64,000 nt of DNA from Cohnella cholangitidis. GTDB lineage: Bacteria; Bacillota; Bacilli; Paenibacillales; Paenibacillaceae. The DNA lies in the NCBI RefSeq assembly GCF_014107495.1, contig NZ_CP041969.1:1416001-1480000 (forward strand). Reading direction: 5' to 3'. The notes under the pieces were generated by a model that did no database searches, was not told where the DNA came from, and worked only from the letters and a program-made list of their open reading frames with translations. Both the position numbers and the translations under genes were made by a program. Positions 1-7,589 of the stretch are shown piece by piece; position 1 is the stretch's first letter, and every line of letters begins with the position of its first letter.

Positions 1-628
1 AGTCCCACGCGAAACCGCTCCTTTCCTCGCCGGCGAGCAATCCCCGGCTTTCCGCCGTCCCGACGATGAGCCGGACCGATTGGGATACGGAAAGCCGATT
101 CGTCTCCACGACGATATCGGGCGCAAGCGGAATCTCGTATTCCGAATCGATCCCGGTGAAGCCGGGCATCCGGCCTTCCGCCGCCTTCCGGTACAACCCC
201 TTCGGATCGCGGCGAGCGCACTCTTCGAGCGGACAACGGACGTGAATTTCCATGAATTCGTCCGGCGCGAACAGCTCCCTCGCCCTCTGACGGTCTTCCC
301 GGTAAGGCGAAATGAACGAAGCGAGCACGACCGTACCCGCTTCCACGAACAGCTTGGCCACCTCACCCGCCCGCCGGATATTTTCCCGCCGGTCTTCGCG
401 GCCGAAGCCCAAATTGCCGTTCAAGCCATGGCGCAGCTCGTCTCCGTCCAGCACGAAGCAGCGGATCCCTCTGCGAAACAGCACGCGCTCCATCTCGTAA
501 GCGAGCGTGGATTTGCCCGCCCCGGACAACCCCGTAAACCACAGAACGAAGCTGCGATGCCGGTTCATCTTTAACCGGTCCTCCCGGTTCACCTTGGCCT
601 TATGCGAGACGGCCTGCATGGAATCCAT
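1..628 (-). CDS. cysC: Adenylylsulfate (APS) kinase, C-terminus cut by window edge
   Basis: Phosphorylates adenosine 5'-phosphosulfate with ATP to give PAPS, the sulfate donor for sulfotransferases. It reads without a stop to the left edge, so only about 209 codons are visible and the C-terminus is missing. A P-loop GLSGAGKST sits at residues 33-41 and the family signature DGDELRHGLN follows from residue 61. Its start lies inside the last codons of the sulfotransferase gene (about 28 bp overlap), which implies translational coupling and a dedicated PAPS supply for that enzyme. An assimilatory role is possible in principle, but the gene order favours a biosynthetic role. ATP sulfurylase is not in view and may lie just beyond the edge. 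Confidence 0.93.
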   Translation of the reverse strand, partial: MDSMQAVSHKAKVNREDRLKMNRHRSFVLWFTGLSGAGKSTLAYEMERVLFRRGIRCFVLDGDELRHGLNGNLGFGREDRRENIRRAGEVAKLFVEAGTVVLASFISPYREDRQRARELFAPDEFMEIHVRCPLEECARRDPKGLYRKAAEGRMPGFTGIDSEYEIPLAPDIVVETNRLSVSQSVRLIVGTAESRGLLAGEERSGFAWD

Positions 629-1397
629 ATCCGTCAACCTCCCCTCCAACGTCGTAGCCCAACCTTCGCATCGGTTCCCGGCAGCGTTCCAGCAACGCGG
701 CAAGATCCTCCTCCGCAATCCGGGCTCCCGCCGTGCTTCCTATCCTGCTTCCCAGAACGTCCCGAATCCGGTCATCGGACAGCTCCGCCGCCTCCGCCAC
801 CAAACGGAGCGTGGCCGGGTTCCCTTCGACCAAATCCTCGTAACGGATCAGATGGGCGAGCGGATCTTGCTCTGCAAAAGATAAGTAACCGGATACGTTC
901 CGGCTCCATCGGTCGGCCGTCGCCGCCGCATCGTCCCTATACCAGCCGCGGCAATTGACGAGGCTTCTCCAAGTCGCGACGGGATGGCGCACTAACAGCA
1001 GGAATACGGCCGAAGGATAACACTTCCTCAGAAGCTTAAGCTCAAGCTCACCGTAACGGACTTCCTTGAATCCGATTCTGTCGTGCGTGTCGCGATACTG
1101 CGCATAGAGGGAATCCAGGAAAGCGCGCGCCGACTCGACCATCGCCCTTTCGACGTATTCGCGCTCCGGCGTAATCGTCGCGATCCACGTGTTCGGGTTT
1201 TCCCCGCCGGCGAAATAAGTTTGCCGCTCCCCGCGATAGTCCATGGAATAATGGCGAACCTTTTTGAATATTTCGAGAAAATCCGTCAGAACCCCCTGAT
1301 GCTCTCCCCAGATCAGATTGCCTTTTCGGCTGTTCACGATCCGCTGAAGCAGCGTGGATCCGGAACGGTGCAGGGCCGCGGAAATAACGATGTCCAT
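600..1397 (-). CDS. PAPS-dependent sulfotransferase
   Basis: Predicted to transfer sulfate from PAPS to a hydroxyl or amino group of a small-molecule acceptor (265 aa, cytoplasmic). The N-terminal SAALHRSGSTLLQRI is the 5'-phosphosulfate-binding loop, and LLVRHPVATWRSLV followed by the RYEDLVE stretch resembles the 3'-phosphate-binding part of the family. The start at 1397 was chosen because GAGGAGG lies about 9 bases upstream; a longer open frame exists but lacks such a site. It follows the P-loop kinase gene by 5 bases and overlaps the APS kinase start, so it is inside a tightly packed operon. The acceptor cannot be read from sequence. Family assignment is firm. Confidence 0.85.
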   Translation of the reverse strand: MDIVISAALHRSGSTLLQRIVNSRKGNLIWGEHQGVLTDFLEIFKKVRHYSMDYRGERQTYFAGGENPNTWIATITPEREYVERAMVESARAFLDSLYAQYRDTHDRIGFKEVRYGELELKLLRKCYPSAVFLLLVRHPVATWRSLVNCRGWYRDDAAATADRWSRNVSGYLSFAEQDPLAHLIRYEDLVEGNPATLRLVAEAAELSDDRIRDVLGSRIGSTAGARIAEEDLAALLERCREPMRRLGYDVGGEVDGYGFHAGRLA

Positions 1398-1402
1398 CGC
1401 TT

Positions 1403-2119
1403 TTATCCTCCTCTTGTCCGGTTTTCGGGTGCGTCGCGATATAATGCCGCCTTCCCCCATTTCTCGAGCAGATACGCTTCCACGCATGAAGCGACTTGCG
1501 CCTGCGTGTCCGTTACGATAACGGTTCGCGTTCGTTTGTCGGTCTTGAGGCGCTTGAACAGCTCCACGTATTCCTCCCTCAGCCTTGTCAGATAGACAAG
1601 CTCGGGGTTCCGCGTTTCGGAATTTCGTCGGATGGACCGGTTCGGGTGAAAAAGCGCCTTCCCTCGCCGCTGAATGCGTTCCCAGCAGACGAAAGGCGGC
1701 GGATCGAAGAAAAAGAGAAGATCGGGGGCGCGGACGAGGCGCAGCCACACCCTGCCCGCCAAGCGGCCGGCCCCGTTCGCGATGTCCCGCGTAAAGCCGG
1801 TATAGACATATCGGTCGGCGATCACGATTTCATTCCTCCGCAAGCGAGGAAGGATGATGAACGCGTAATCGAGCAAAAAGCCGAACCACTGCAGCAGGCT
1901 GTAAACAGCAGGTCCGAGAAGATTCCTGCCCTTCAGCCGATCCGCGAGTTCCCGCAGGAATCCGCGGGAATTCCACTCCACCGCCGAGGCCGCGAAGCCG
2001 AGCGCTTTCAGCTCGGAACGGAGCTTCCCGATGCCTTCGCTTTTGCCGGAGCCGCTGATGCCCTCGAAGACGATCAGAACGCCTTTGCCGCGATGAACGC
2101 GGTCCGGATGCGGTTCCAT
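1403..2119 (-). CDS. Thymidylate-kinase-like P-loop kinase
   Basis: A 238-residue P-loop phosphotransferase of the thymidylate kinase superfamily. Walker A is GISGSGKS at residues 20-27, and a DRYVYTGFTRD segment corresponds to the dTMP kinase DRY motif. Being inside a biosynthetic operon, between a glycosyltransferase-like and a sulfotransferase gene, it more likely phosphorylates a pathway intermediate than housekeeping dTMP; that is inference. The start is uncertain: ATG at 2119, or an in-frame TTG two codons earlier at 2125. Immediately upstream is a run of ten G residues that also acts as the only ribosome-binding sequence (see separate entry). Confidence 0.75.
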   Translation of the reverse strand: MEPHPDRVHRGKGVLIVFEGISGSGKSEGIGKLRSELKALGFAASAVEWNSRGFLRELADRLKGRNLLGPAVYSLLQWFGFLLDYAFIILPRLRRNEIVIADRYVYTGFTRDIANGAGRLAGRVWLRLVRAPDLLFFFDPPPFVCWERIQRRGKALFHPNRSIRRNSETRNPELVYLTRLREEYVELFKRLKTDKRTRTVIVTDTQAQVASCVEAYLLEKWGKAALYRDAPENRTRGG

Positions 2120-2125
2120 TCCCAA

Positions 2126-2135
2126 CCCCCCCCCC
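2126..2135 (-). promoter_or_regulatory. G10 homopolymer tract serving as ribosome-binding region
   Basis: Ten consecutive G residues on the coding strand lie 6 bases before the ATG of the P-loop kinase gene, in the only gap (33 bp) between it and the upstream glycosyltransferase gene. No other Shine-Dalgarno sequence is present. Tracts of this length are prone to slippage and could change RBS strength or spacing. This is seen in the sequence; any effect on expression is inferred. Confidence 0.55.
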
Positions 2136-2152
2136 GCCCGGTTGCAGATTTT

Positions 2153-3277
2153 TTATGCCGGAGTCACGGTTCGGAGCCGCTTGGCGTAATCGGCGGCATA
2201 ATCGGTTCCGTGGCACCTCCCGGCCTCCAATAAACGATCGTGCAGCCGCTCCAGAACCTCTGCGGAGAAGCCGCCGTCCCTCCATTCCTCGTAAGAAATT
2301 CCGAAGCCGAGCGATTGCCATAATCTCGCGTTGGCTTTTTCATGCTCTCCGAACGGCTCCAGCATGACCAGCGGAGTCGCGGATGCGAACGAGTCGATCA
2401 ACGTACCCGCTCCCGGCTTGCCTACGATAGCCATCGTCCGCGAGGTTACGTCGAATAGTTCGTGGCGATCGCCGCGGCATACGAAACAGTCCGCTCTTCC
2501 GTCCCGGATCTCGCCAAGAGGAGGGAACGTAAGCGCCTCTTCCGCGTTCCTCCGCCAAGGCGTCCATCCTGGATCTACCATATAGAACCGGTCTCCCTCC
2601 GCTCCCCCGCTCCCCTCGCTCCTCTCGTAAGCGACGATGTCGAGCGGGAATCCGCGCTCGCGAAGCTCCGGAATTTTCGTCCGGTACGTCCCCATGCCCC
2701 AGCCGCCTCCGTGAACGATCAGCCTTCGTTCCCGCTCGTCCCATGACGGCGGAGAGACGTCCGCCACTGCGACGGGATAATTTAGCCGATTGGAAGCGGC
2801 ATCGTAGATCCAATTCTCGCGGTACCTGTCCGCGTAATTCGGATCGTAATGCTTCACGCTCGTCCAGGATGGCGGCAGGCCGCAGTCGACGTAGACGATT
2901 TCCGCGCGCACGGCCCGGGGAAACACCCGCTCCCGATACCGATCCAGCACGTGAAGCCAATGTCCCGAAAGCGCGATAAACGAGCTGCGCCCTTCTTCCT
3001 CCCAACGTTCAAGCAAGTGCCCGACTGCCCGATCGTCCATGCTTTTCGAGAGATCCATCGGCATCCGCGCCGAGAACTGCGCCACTTGGAAGCTCCGATG
3101 GCATGACTGCCTGCTCTTCAGCACCTGCTCCTGTTTGTCCTCTGCGATCAGCGTCTCGAACACGCACGCCTCCGCGTCGATGCCGAGACGCTTTAGGCGT
3201 TCGGCGATCAATAGCCCGGGCACGTACAGCCCGAGCCCGAAGCCCGAGCACAGTACCGTTACGGTATCCGCAGCCAT
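2153..3277 (-). CDS. UGT-like (GT-B fold) glycosyltransferase
   Basis: A 374-residue protein I assign tentatively to the GT1/GT28-like glycosyltransferases. The N-terminus TVTVLCSGFGLGLYVPGLL resembles the Gly-rich acceptor loop, and the C-terminal half has VGKPGAGTLIDSFA near residues 285-297 followed by PLVMLEPFGEHEKAN, matching the nucleotide-sugar binding region where a PG..T segment and a Glu contact the donor. It has no signal peptide or membrane helix. A GGAAGGGGGGA site precedes the ATG. It sits 31 bases after the nucleotidyltransferase-family gene. Donor and acceptor are unknown; decoration of the cluster product with a sugar is the simplest role. Confidence 0.6.
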   Translation of the reverse strand: MAADTVTVLCSGFGLGLYVPGLLIAERLKRLGIDAEACVFETLIAEDKQEQVLKSRQSCHRSFQVAQFSARMPMDLSKSMDDRAVGHLLERWEEEGRSSFIALSGHWLHVLDRYRERVFPRAVRAEIVYVDCGLPPSWTSVKHYDPNYADRYRENWIYDAASNRLNYPVAVADVSPPSWDERERRLIVHGGGWGMGTYRTKIPELRERGFPLDIVAYERSEGSGGAEGDRFYMVDPGWTPWRRNAEEALTFPPLGEIRDGRADCFVCRGDRHELFDVTSRTMAIVGKPGAGTLIDSFASATPLVMLEPFGEHEKANARLWQSLGFGISYEEWRDGGFSAEVLERLHDRLLEAGRCHGTDYAADYAKRLRTVTPA

Positions 3278-3308
3278 TGGTGAATCCCCCCTTCCGTCCG
3301 AATCGGCT

Positions 3309-4454
3309 TCAACCGAATTTGGCTTGCACGAAGCGGCGGAAACCCGCGGCTTGGCTTTCGTCGATGCTCAGAATCCGGTTCACGTCGAACAGCCGCGTGA
3401 AGAAGTCGAATTCCCAAGTGGACGGCGTTTCGTTCTCGATGGCGTATTGATCGAGATAGCTCAAATCGTCCGGCTTCAACTGTTCCACGATGTCCGCGGG
3501 CACGCTTTCTCCGAACATCATCGCGATATAATGGAAGTTATAGTACACGACCTTCTCCAGCCCGTATTTGCGAATGCGTTCGAGCAGCGTCTTCCAATCG
3601 ATCTCGTCCGCGAATTTGCGGATATACATGTGCAGATCGGCGAATTTGTAGATTTTCAGATCCTTCAGGCTCGTGATCCAGACCATCAGAGTCGCTTCCT
3701 TGAACAAATGGCAGCTTAGCTGAATGATATTGTCGGCATGATCGAGCCGATACCCCTTGACGCCGCCGATTTCGACCGGCACCGCCCGCGAAATGAGCTC
3801 CTCGGTCGGCACCTTGTACGGGCAATTTCCGCGCCACAGAATATCGTGGTTCACGTCGACTTCGACGAGCGGAGCGAAAAGGTTGTCCGTCCGCAGCAGA
3901 AATTCCTGGATTTCGTGCGTCGTCATCTGCTGGACAAGCTTCGCTTTGCGGGTCGCCGGCGTGATCTCCAGCGTATTCTCGTCGAAATGACCCTGCACGT
4001 ATCCCAACGCCTCCAGCGTCTCGGTCACCTTGTTCACGTCCCCGAGCTGCATCAGGAAGTCCAAATCGTTGAACACCCTCGTTTCGATCGAAGGGTAGAC
4101 CAGATGGGCCAGCAAATTGCCTTTCAACACGGCCAGCACGACTTTCTCCCGATCCAGCGCTTCCAGCACCTCGACAAGCCTGCGGGAATAGTGGCCGTTG
4201 CGTTCCCGGAATACCGCCCATTGCATGTTGATCAGGCGCTTCAGCTCCTGCTCCAGCTTATCGAACAGCCCGTATTTTTTAAGATTGTAGCCGAACATGT
4301 TAAGGGAACGGTGCGTAATCATCTGGTAGACGGCTTCTCCCCATTCGAGACGTTCCCCGAGCAGGCTCTCCAGCTTCTCCCTTTGCGGCTCTTCCACTTC
4401 CACGGCCGTCAGCAGCACCAGCTGCCGCTCCGGCGACAATTGCTCCCTGTTCAT
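3309..4454 (-). CDS. Nucleotidyltransferase-family protein (PF14907 type)
   Basis: A 381-residue protein resembling the uncharacterised nucleotidyltransferase family PF14907. The diagnostic stretch is LAVLKGNLLAHLVYPS followed by RVFNDLDFLM, corresponding to the LKG...YP...R..DiD pattern with the metal-binding acidic pair. Relatives occur as tailoring enzymes in natural-product clusters; as I recall, one in a Bacillales lasso-peptide pathway acts on a product phosphorylated by a partner kinase. Here a P-loop kinase is two genes downstream. The start at 4454 is set by GGAGG about 9 bases upstream and gives a 4-base ATGA overlap with the preceding ligase. The exact reaction is unknown. Confidence 0.65.
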   Translation of the reverse strand: MNREQLSPERQLVLLTAVEVEEPQREKLESLLGERLEWGEAVYQMITHRSLNMFGYNLKKYGLFDKLEQELKRLINMQWAVFRERNGHYSRRLVEVLEALDREKVVLAVLKGNLLAHLVYPSIETRVFNDLDFLMQLGDVNKVTETLEALGYVQGHFDENTLEITPATRKAKLVQQMTTHEIQEFLLRTDNLFAPLVEVDVNHDILWRGNCPYKVPTEELISRAVPVEIGGVKGYRLDHADNIIQLSCHLFKEATLMVWITSLKDLKIYKFADLHMYIRKFADEIDWKTLLERIRKYGLEKVVYYNFHYIAMMFGESVPADIVEQLKPDDLSYLDQYAIENETPSTWEFDFFTRLFDVNRILSIDESQAAGFRRFVQAKFG

Positions 4455-5980
4455 CCCGCCGCCTCCTCTTTGGCTAATAGATTCCGGTATAACTCTTTGA
4501 CATCGTTTTTGTTGATCTTCCCGATCACGTTGCGGGGAATGGCGTCCACCACATGGATCTCCTTGGGCACCTTGCGGTCTTCCAGCGATGACACGCACCA
4601 CTTGTAGAGCTCGCGCGCTTCCAAGGCGAAGCCTGGCCTCGCGGTCACGAAAGCGACGATCCGCTGTCCGAGCTTATCGTCCTCCACGCCGAGAACGACC
4701 GTTTCCTGCACGGCCGGATGCTTAAGCAGCACCTCTTCGATATCTATGGGATACGCCCGGCTGCCTCCCTGCACGATCATGTCGTCGGTTCGGCTAAGCA
4801 CGTAGAACAACCCGTCCCCGTCCCGGAAGCCGGCATCCTTCACCCGGATGCCCCATGGCGTCAGCACCTCGGCCGTCAGCTCTTCCGACTTGTAATATCC
4901 GTCCATCGCGTACGCGCTGCGGATGTAGATTTCGCCCGTCTCCCCGGTTTCCGTCTCCGTGCCGTCCTCCCGGAGGACGGAGACGGAGCAGCCCGCGATC
5001 GGCTTGCCGATGACGCACGTTTTCGTCGTCACGTCCTCATGCTCGCCGAAGGTGACGCGGGCGACCGCCTCGGAAGTTCCGTAAGCGTTGTACACCTTCG
5101 CTTGCGGAAGCCGCTTCGCCGTCTCTTGATAGATGTTCAGCGAGTTGACCATCCCTCCGATCAGAACCCGCTTCAGCGAGCTCAGATCGTAATTCGCGAA
5201 TCCCGGATATTCCAGCGTCTGCAGCAGCATCGTCCTCACGATGTAGAATTGAGTCGCTTTGTAATCCTGAATGGCCTTGAGAAAAATGCCCGGATGAAAA
5301 ACGTTGTTGAGCAGAATAATCCCCCCGCCCCGGCTGATCGCCATTAAGACGTCTCCGGCGAGCGGACTGGCCTGCGCAAGGGATCTTGGAACAATCGTAC
5401 GATCCTCGCAGGTAAAGTTCAGATGATCCGCGACGGCGAGAGCATTGCCGACGATCGCCTCGTTCGACAGCACGATGCCTTTCGGCCGGGAAGTGGAGCC
5501 CGAAGTGAAGCAGATGCCGAACGTATTCTCTCCGATGCCCGGCAGAGGCCGAGCCGGCTTGCCCGGATAAGCGCGAAGGTCGAAGCTTCCGTCGCTTCCC
5601 AATACGAACGCGAACCGCACGTTTAACCGTCCGATATGCGCCTCGATTGCTCCGATCCCTTTGGCGTCCGTAATAAGCAGCTCGACGTCGGTATAATCGA
5701 GCAGTTCGATAAGAGCCTCCCCCTTGAATTGATAGGAGAGCGAGACGAAAGCTTTGCGCTGCCGGCTAAGCCCCAGCATGCAAGTAATGAATTCCGAGCA
5801 GTTAGGCAAATACGCGCCCGCCATTCGAAAATCCAGTGCGTCGACGATCCGCGCGAATGCCTCGGCTTGCTCGCGAATTTGAGCGTAGGTAAAGCTCCTC
5901 TCGTTGTAGACGAGCAACGTACGTTCGCCGTGCCGTTCGCAAGCTTCCTCGAACAACGTCCAAGGCGTCATCTTGTACAT
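4451..5980 (-). CDS. AMP-forming acyl ligase (ANL superfamily)
   Basis: Predicted to activate a carboxylic acid as an acyl-adenylate and load it on a carrier protein or CoA (509 aa). The phosphate-binding A3 motif FTSGSTSRPKG is at residues 158-168, the YGTSEA A5-like motif follows, and the C-terminal lobe carries RTDDMIVQGG and the catalytic-lysine region RNVIGKINKND. It overlaps the BtrH-like gene by 13 bases and the nucleotidyltransferase gene by 4. With two free-standing ACPs nearby and no condensing enzyme, it most likely charges one of those ACPs. The acid is unknown; the protein matches generic acyl/aryl ligases rather than an NRPS adenylation domain. Confidence 0.85.
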   Translation of the reverse strand: MYKMTPWTLFEEACERHGERTLLVYNERSFTYAQIREQAEAFARIVDALDFRMAGAYLPNCSEFITCMLGLSRQRKAFVSLSYQFKGEALIELLDYTDVELLITDAKGIGAIEAHIGRLNVRFAFVLGSDGSFDLRAYPGKPARPLPGIGENTFGICFTSGSTSRPKGIVLSNEAIVGNALAVADHLNFTCEDRTIVPRSLAQASPLAGDVLMAISRGGGIILLNNVFHPGIFLKAIQDYKATQFYIVRTMLLQTLEYPGFANYDLSSLKRVLIGGMVNSLNIYQETAKRLPQAKVYNAYGTSEAVARVTFGEHEDVTTKTCVIGKPIAGCSVSVLREDGTETETGETGEIYIRSAYAMDGYYKSEELTAEVLTPWGIRVKDAGFRDGDGLFYVLSRTDDMIVQGGSRAYPIDIEEVLLKHPAVQETVVLGVEDDKLGQRIVAFVTARPGFALEARELYKWCVSSLEDRKVPKEIHVVDAIPRNVIGKINKNDVKELYRNLLAKEEAAG

Positions 5981-7158
5981 GAATATCCCTCCTCGCGTTC
6001 CGACTGCGCTTCCAGCTTCTCCGCGATCTCCCGCTCGAGGCCTTCAATCAGGAATAGCTGCCTAGCCATCTCTTCCAGCGCGTCCGGTTTGCGGGAGATG
6101 CCGTATTTGAGCGCCAGATTGGCGCAAATGTCCCACCGCATAGCCGACTCCTCCAGCCGTTCGCGCAGCATTTCGAGCAAAGAGGCTGGCAGCATAAAGC
6201 CGATCGCCTCGGCGAAGACGAGGAACCGCTTGCGTTGCCGGCTGACCTGCTTCAGATTGCGATTGTACACATGGCGGAACAGGTACACTTCCTTCTCCGC
6301 GGAAGACGATCGCGCTCCCGTCTCCGTCACCGCCTCGCGGAAGCGGGCGATGCGTTGCAGGCCGCATGGCTGCCCGAGGACGGTTTCTTCTCCTTTCATT
6401 CGCCGGACGCTCACGCGGAATACGTTCCGCAGCTTGTCCGGTTCGACCCGGAATGCGGGATCGGCATCCACTTCCATCCACATGTTCCGTACTTCCCTGG
6501 CGAACGGTCCCGTCAGCGGATTGTCGTAGCGGCATATTCCGCTTCTGCCTCGCCGGACTTCCTCCATCGGCAGCGTCCCGTCGAAGTCGCTGCTCGAATG
6601 CTTGTACTTGTCGAACAACTCGTATACGTTCGCCTCTTCGTCGTAACCGGTTATGACGACCGCATGCAAGCCGTGCTCCCTCCCGAATGCCCGGTGATAG
6701 CTCATTTCGTGAAGGTCGACGGCCACGATATGCGGCTTGCCGGCATCGATCCGCTCTTTCAATCGAAGGTGCGCCGTTTCCGGGTCGTCGGTAAGCAGAA
6801 GTCGAATATGCACGCGATCCTTGCAACGGCGGAACCTTTCCGATTCCGCGCCCCTCCGATCGAAAAGAGAGGTGGCGGGCAAATAAGCGAATTCCATGGA
6901 AGAGTTCAACTCCTCCTCGGTGAATTCGTTCGAAGCGGAGAAGCGCATCAGGAAATTGATCCCGATGCAGCGCGTTTCTTCGTCATACATTAAGTTCATA
7001 TAATCGGCCAGAACGATATCGGGGTTGAGGCCGAGATGAGAGAGTGCCGCCCCGTATACGTTGTTGAAGCAATCCGCGGCATGCGGAGAGAAATACCGGG
7101 GCACTCCTTCCGCCGAATGCCGGACCTTTCCCTCGCCGGCAAGCTCGGCCCTGCTCAT
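5968..7158 (-). CDS. BtrH-like acyltransferase (cysteine-protease fold)
   Basis: A 396-residue protein whose N-terminal half fits the BtrH_N family, named for the butirosin enzyme that moves an acyl group from an ACP to an amine acceptor. The likely triad is Cys30 (in SPHAADCFNN), His165 (in GLHAVVITGYD) and Asp183 (in LFDKYKH). The C-terminal 200 residues are alpha-helical and charged, as in relatives. The ATG at 7158 overlaps the ACP stop codon as ATGA, so the two proteins are probably made in equal amounts; this strongly supports an ACP-to-acceptor transfer role. The open frame extends further upstream, but inside the ACP gene in another frame. Confidence 0.75.
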   Translation of the reverse strand: MSRAELAGEGKVRHSAEGVPRYFSPHAADCFNNVYGAALSHLGLNPDIVLADYMNLMYDEETRCIGINFLMRFSASNEFTEEELNSSMEFAYLPATSLFDRRGAESERFRRCKDRVHIRLLLTDDPETAHLRLKERIDAGKPHIVAVDLHEMSYHRAFGREHGLHAVVITGYDEEANVYELFDKYKHSSSDFDGTLPMEEVRRGRSGICRYDNPLTGPFAREVRNMWMEVDADPAFRVEPDKLRNVFRVSVRRMKGEETVLGQPCGLQRIARFREAVTETGARSSSAEKEVYLFRHVYNRNLKQVSRQRKRFLVFAEAIGFMLPASLLEMLRERLEESAMRWDICANLALKYGISRKPDALEEMARQLFLIEGLEREIAEKLEAQSEREEGYSCTR

Positions 7159-7412
7159 GCCGAAACCGCAAGCTTGCGGCACACGTATTCCGAAATCGAT
7201 CCGGCCGTGGAGAAGTAGTCGTTCGTCAGGGACGCGCTGTCGAAGGTCATGTCGAAGGCGCATTCGATTTCCACGAGCAGCTCGACAAGCGAGATGGAGT
7301 CGATCCCGTAGTTGTCCCGCAAATCCGCGTCCAGCGCAATTTCTTCGCTCGGAACCGTCGCTTTCTCCCTTACCCACTGGCATACTTTTTGTTCAATGAT
7401 CGATTTATCCAT
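7155..7412 (-). CDS. Acyl carrier protein 1
   Basis: An 85-residue free-standing acyl carrier protein. The phosphopantetheine attachment site is Ser39 in YGIDSISLVELLVE, within the usual four-helix acidic pattern. The start at 7412 has GGAAGGGG about 8 bases upstream. Its stop overlaps the ATG of the BtrH-like gene. It is most likely the carrier loaded by the downstream AMP ligase and unloaded by the BtrH-like protein. It differs clearly from ACP 2 at 11833 and is not the FabD/FabF-linked fatty-acid ACP. A 170-bp gap separates it from the preceding nucleotidase-like gene, so it may start a second transcript. Confidence 0.9.
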   Translation of the reverse strand: MDKSIIEQKVCQWVREKATVPSEEIALDADLRDNYGIDSISLVELLVEIECAFDMTFDSASLTNDYFSTAGSISEYVCRKLAVSA

Positions 7413-7526
7413 TGTCGGCACCCCTTCCGAATAATTGAAATCGTTGTTATTACTTAAGTCCCCCTATTTGTCAGGGAAACGAAGGCACTTTTTTGGCCTT
7501 CGTGCTTCAAGCGCGGCTGCTACGGC

Positions 7527-7589
7527 TCAACGAAGTAAACGTTATTCGCACATGGCCGAGTCCTAAGCAAATAACAAAACGTTTACTTG
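7527..7589. repeat. Imperfect inverted repeat over the nucleotidase-like gene stop
   Basis: The arms AAGTAAACGTTATT and AATAACAAAACGTTTACTT pair except for a 4-base insertion and flank about 30 bases. One arm contains the stop codon of the gene ending at 7583. It could be an mRNA 3'-end stabiliser or a protein-binding site between the exporter half and the enzyme half of the island. There is no adjacent T-run, so a classic terminator is unlikely. The remainder of the 170-bp gap holds only a short GAAGGC/GCCTTC hairpin with a T-rich loop. Confidence 0.45.
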
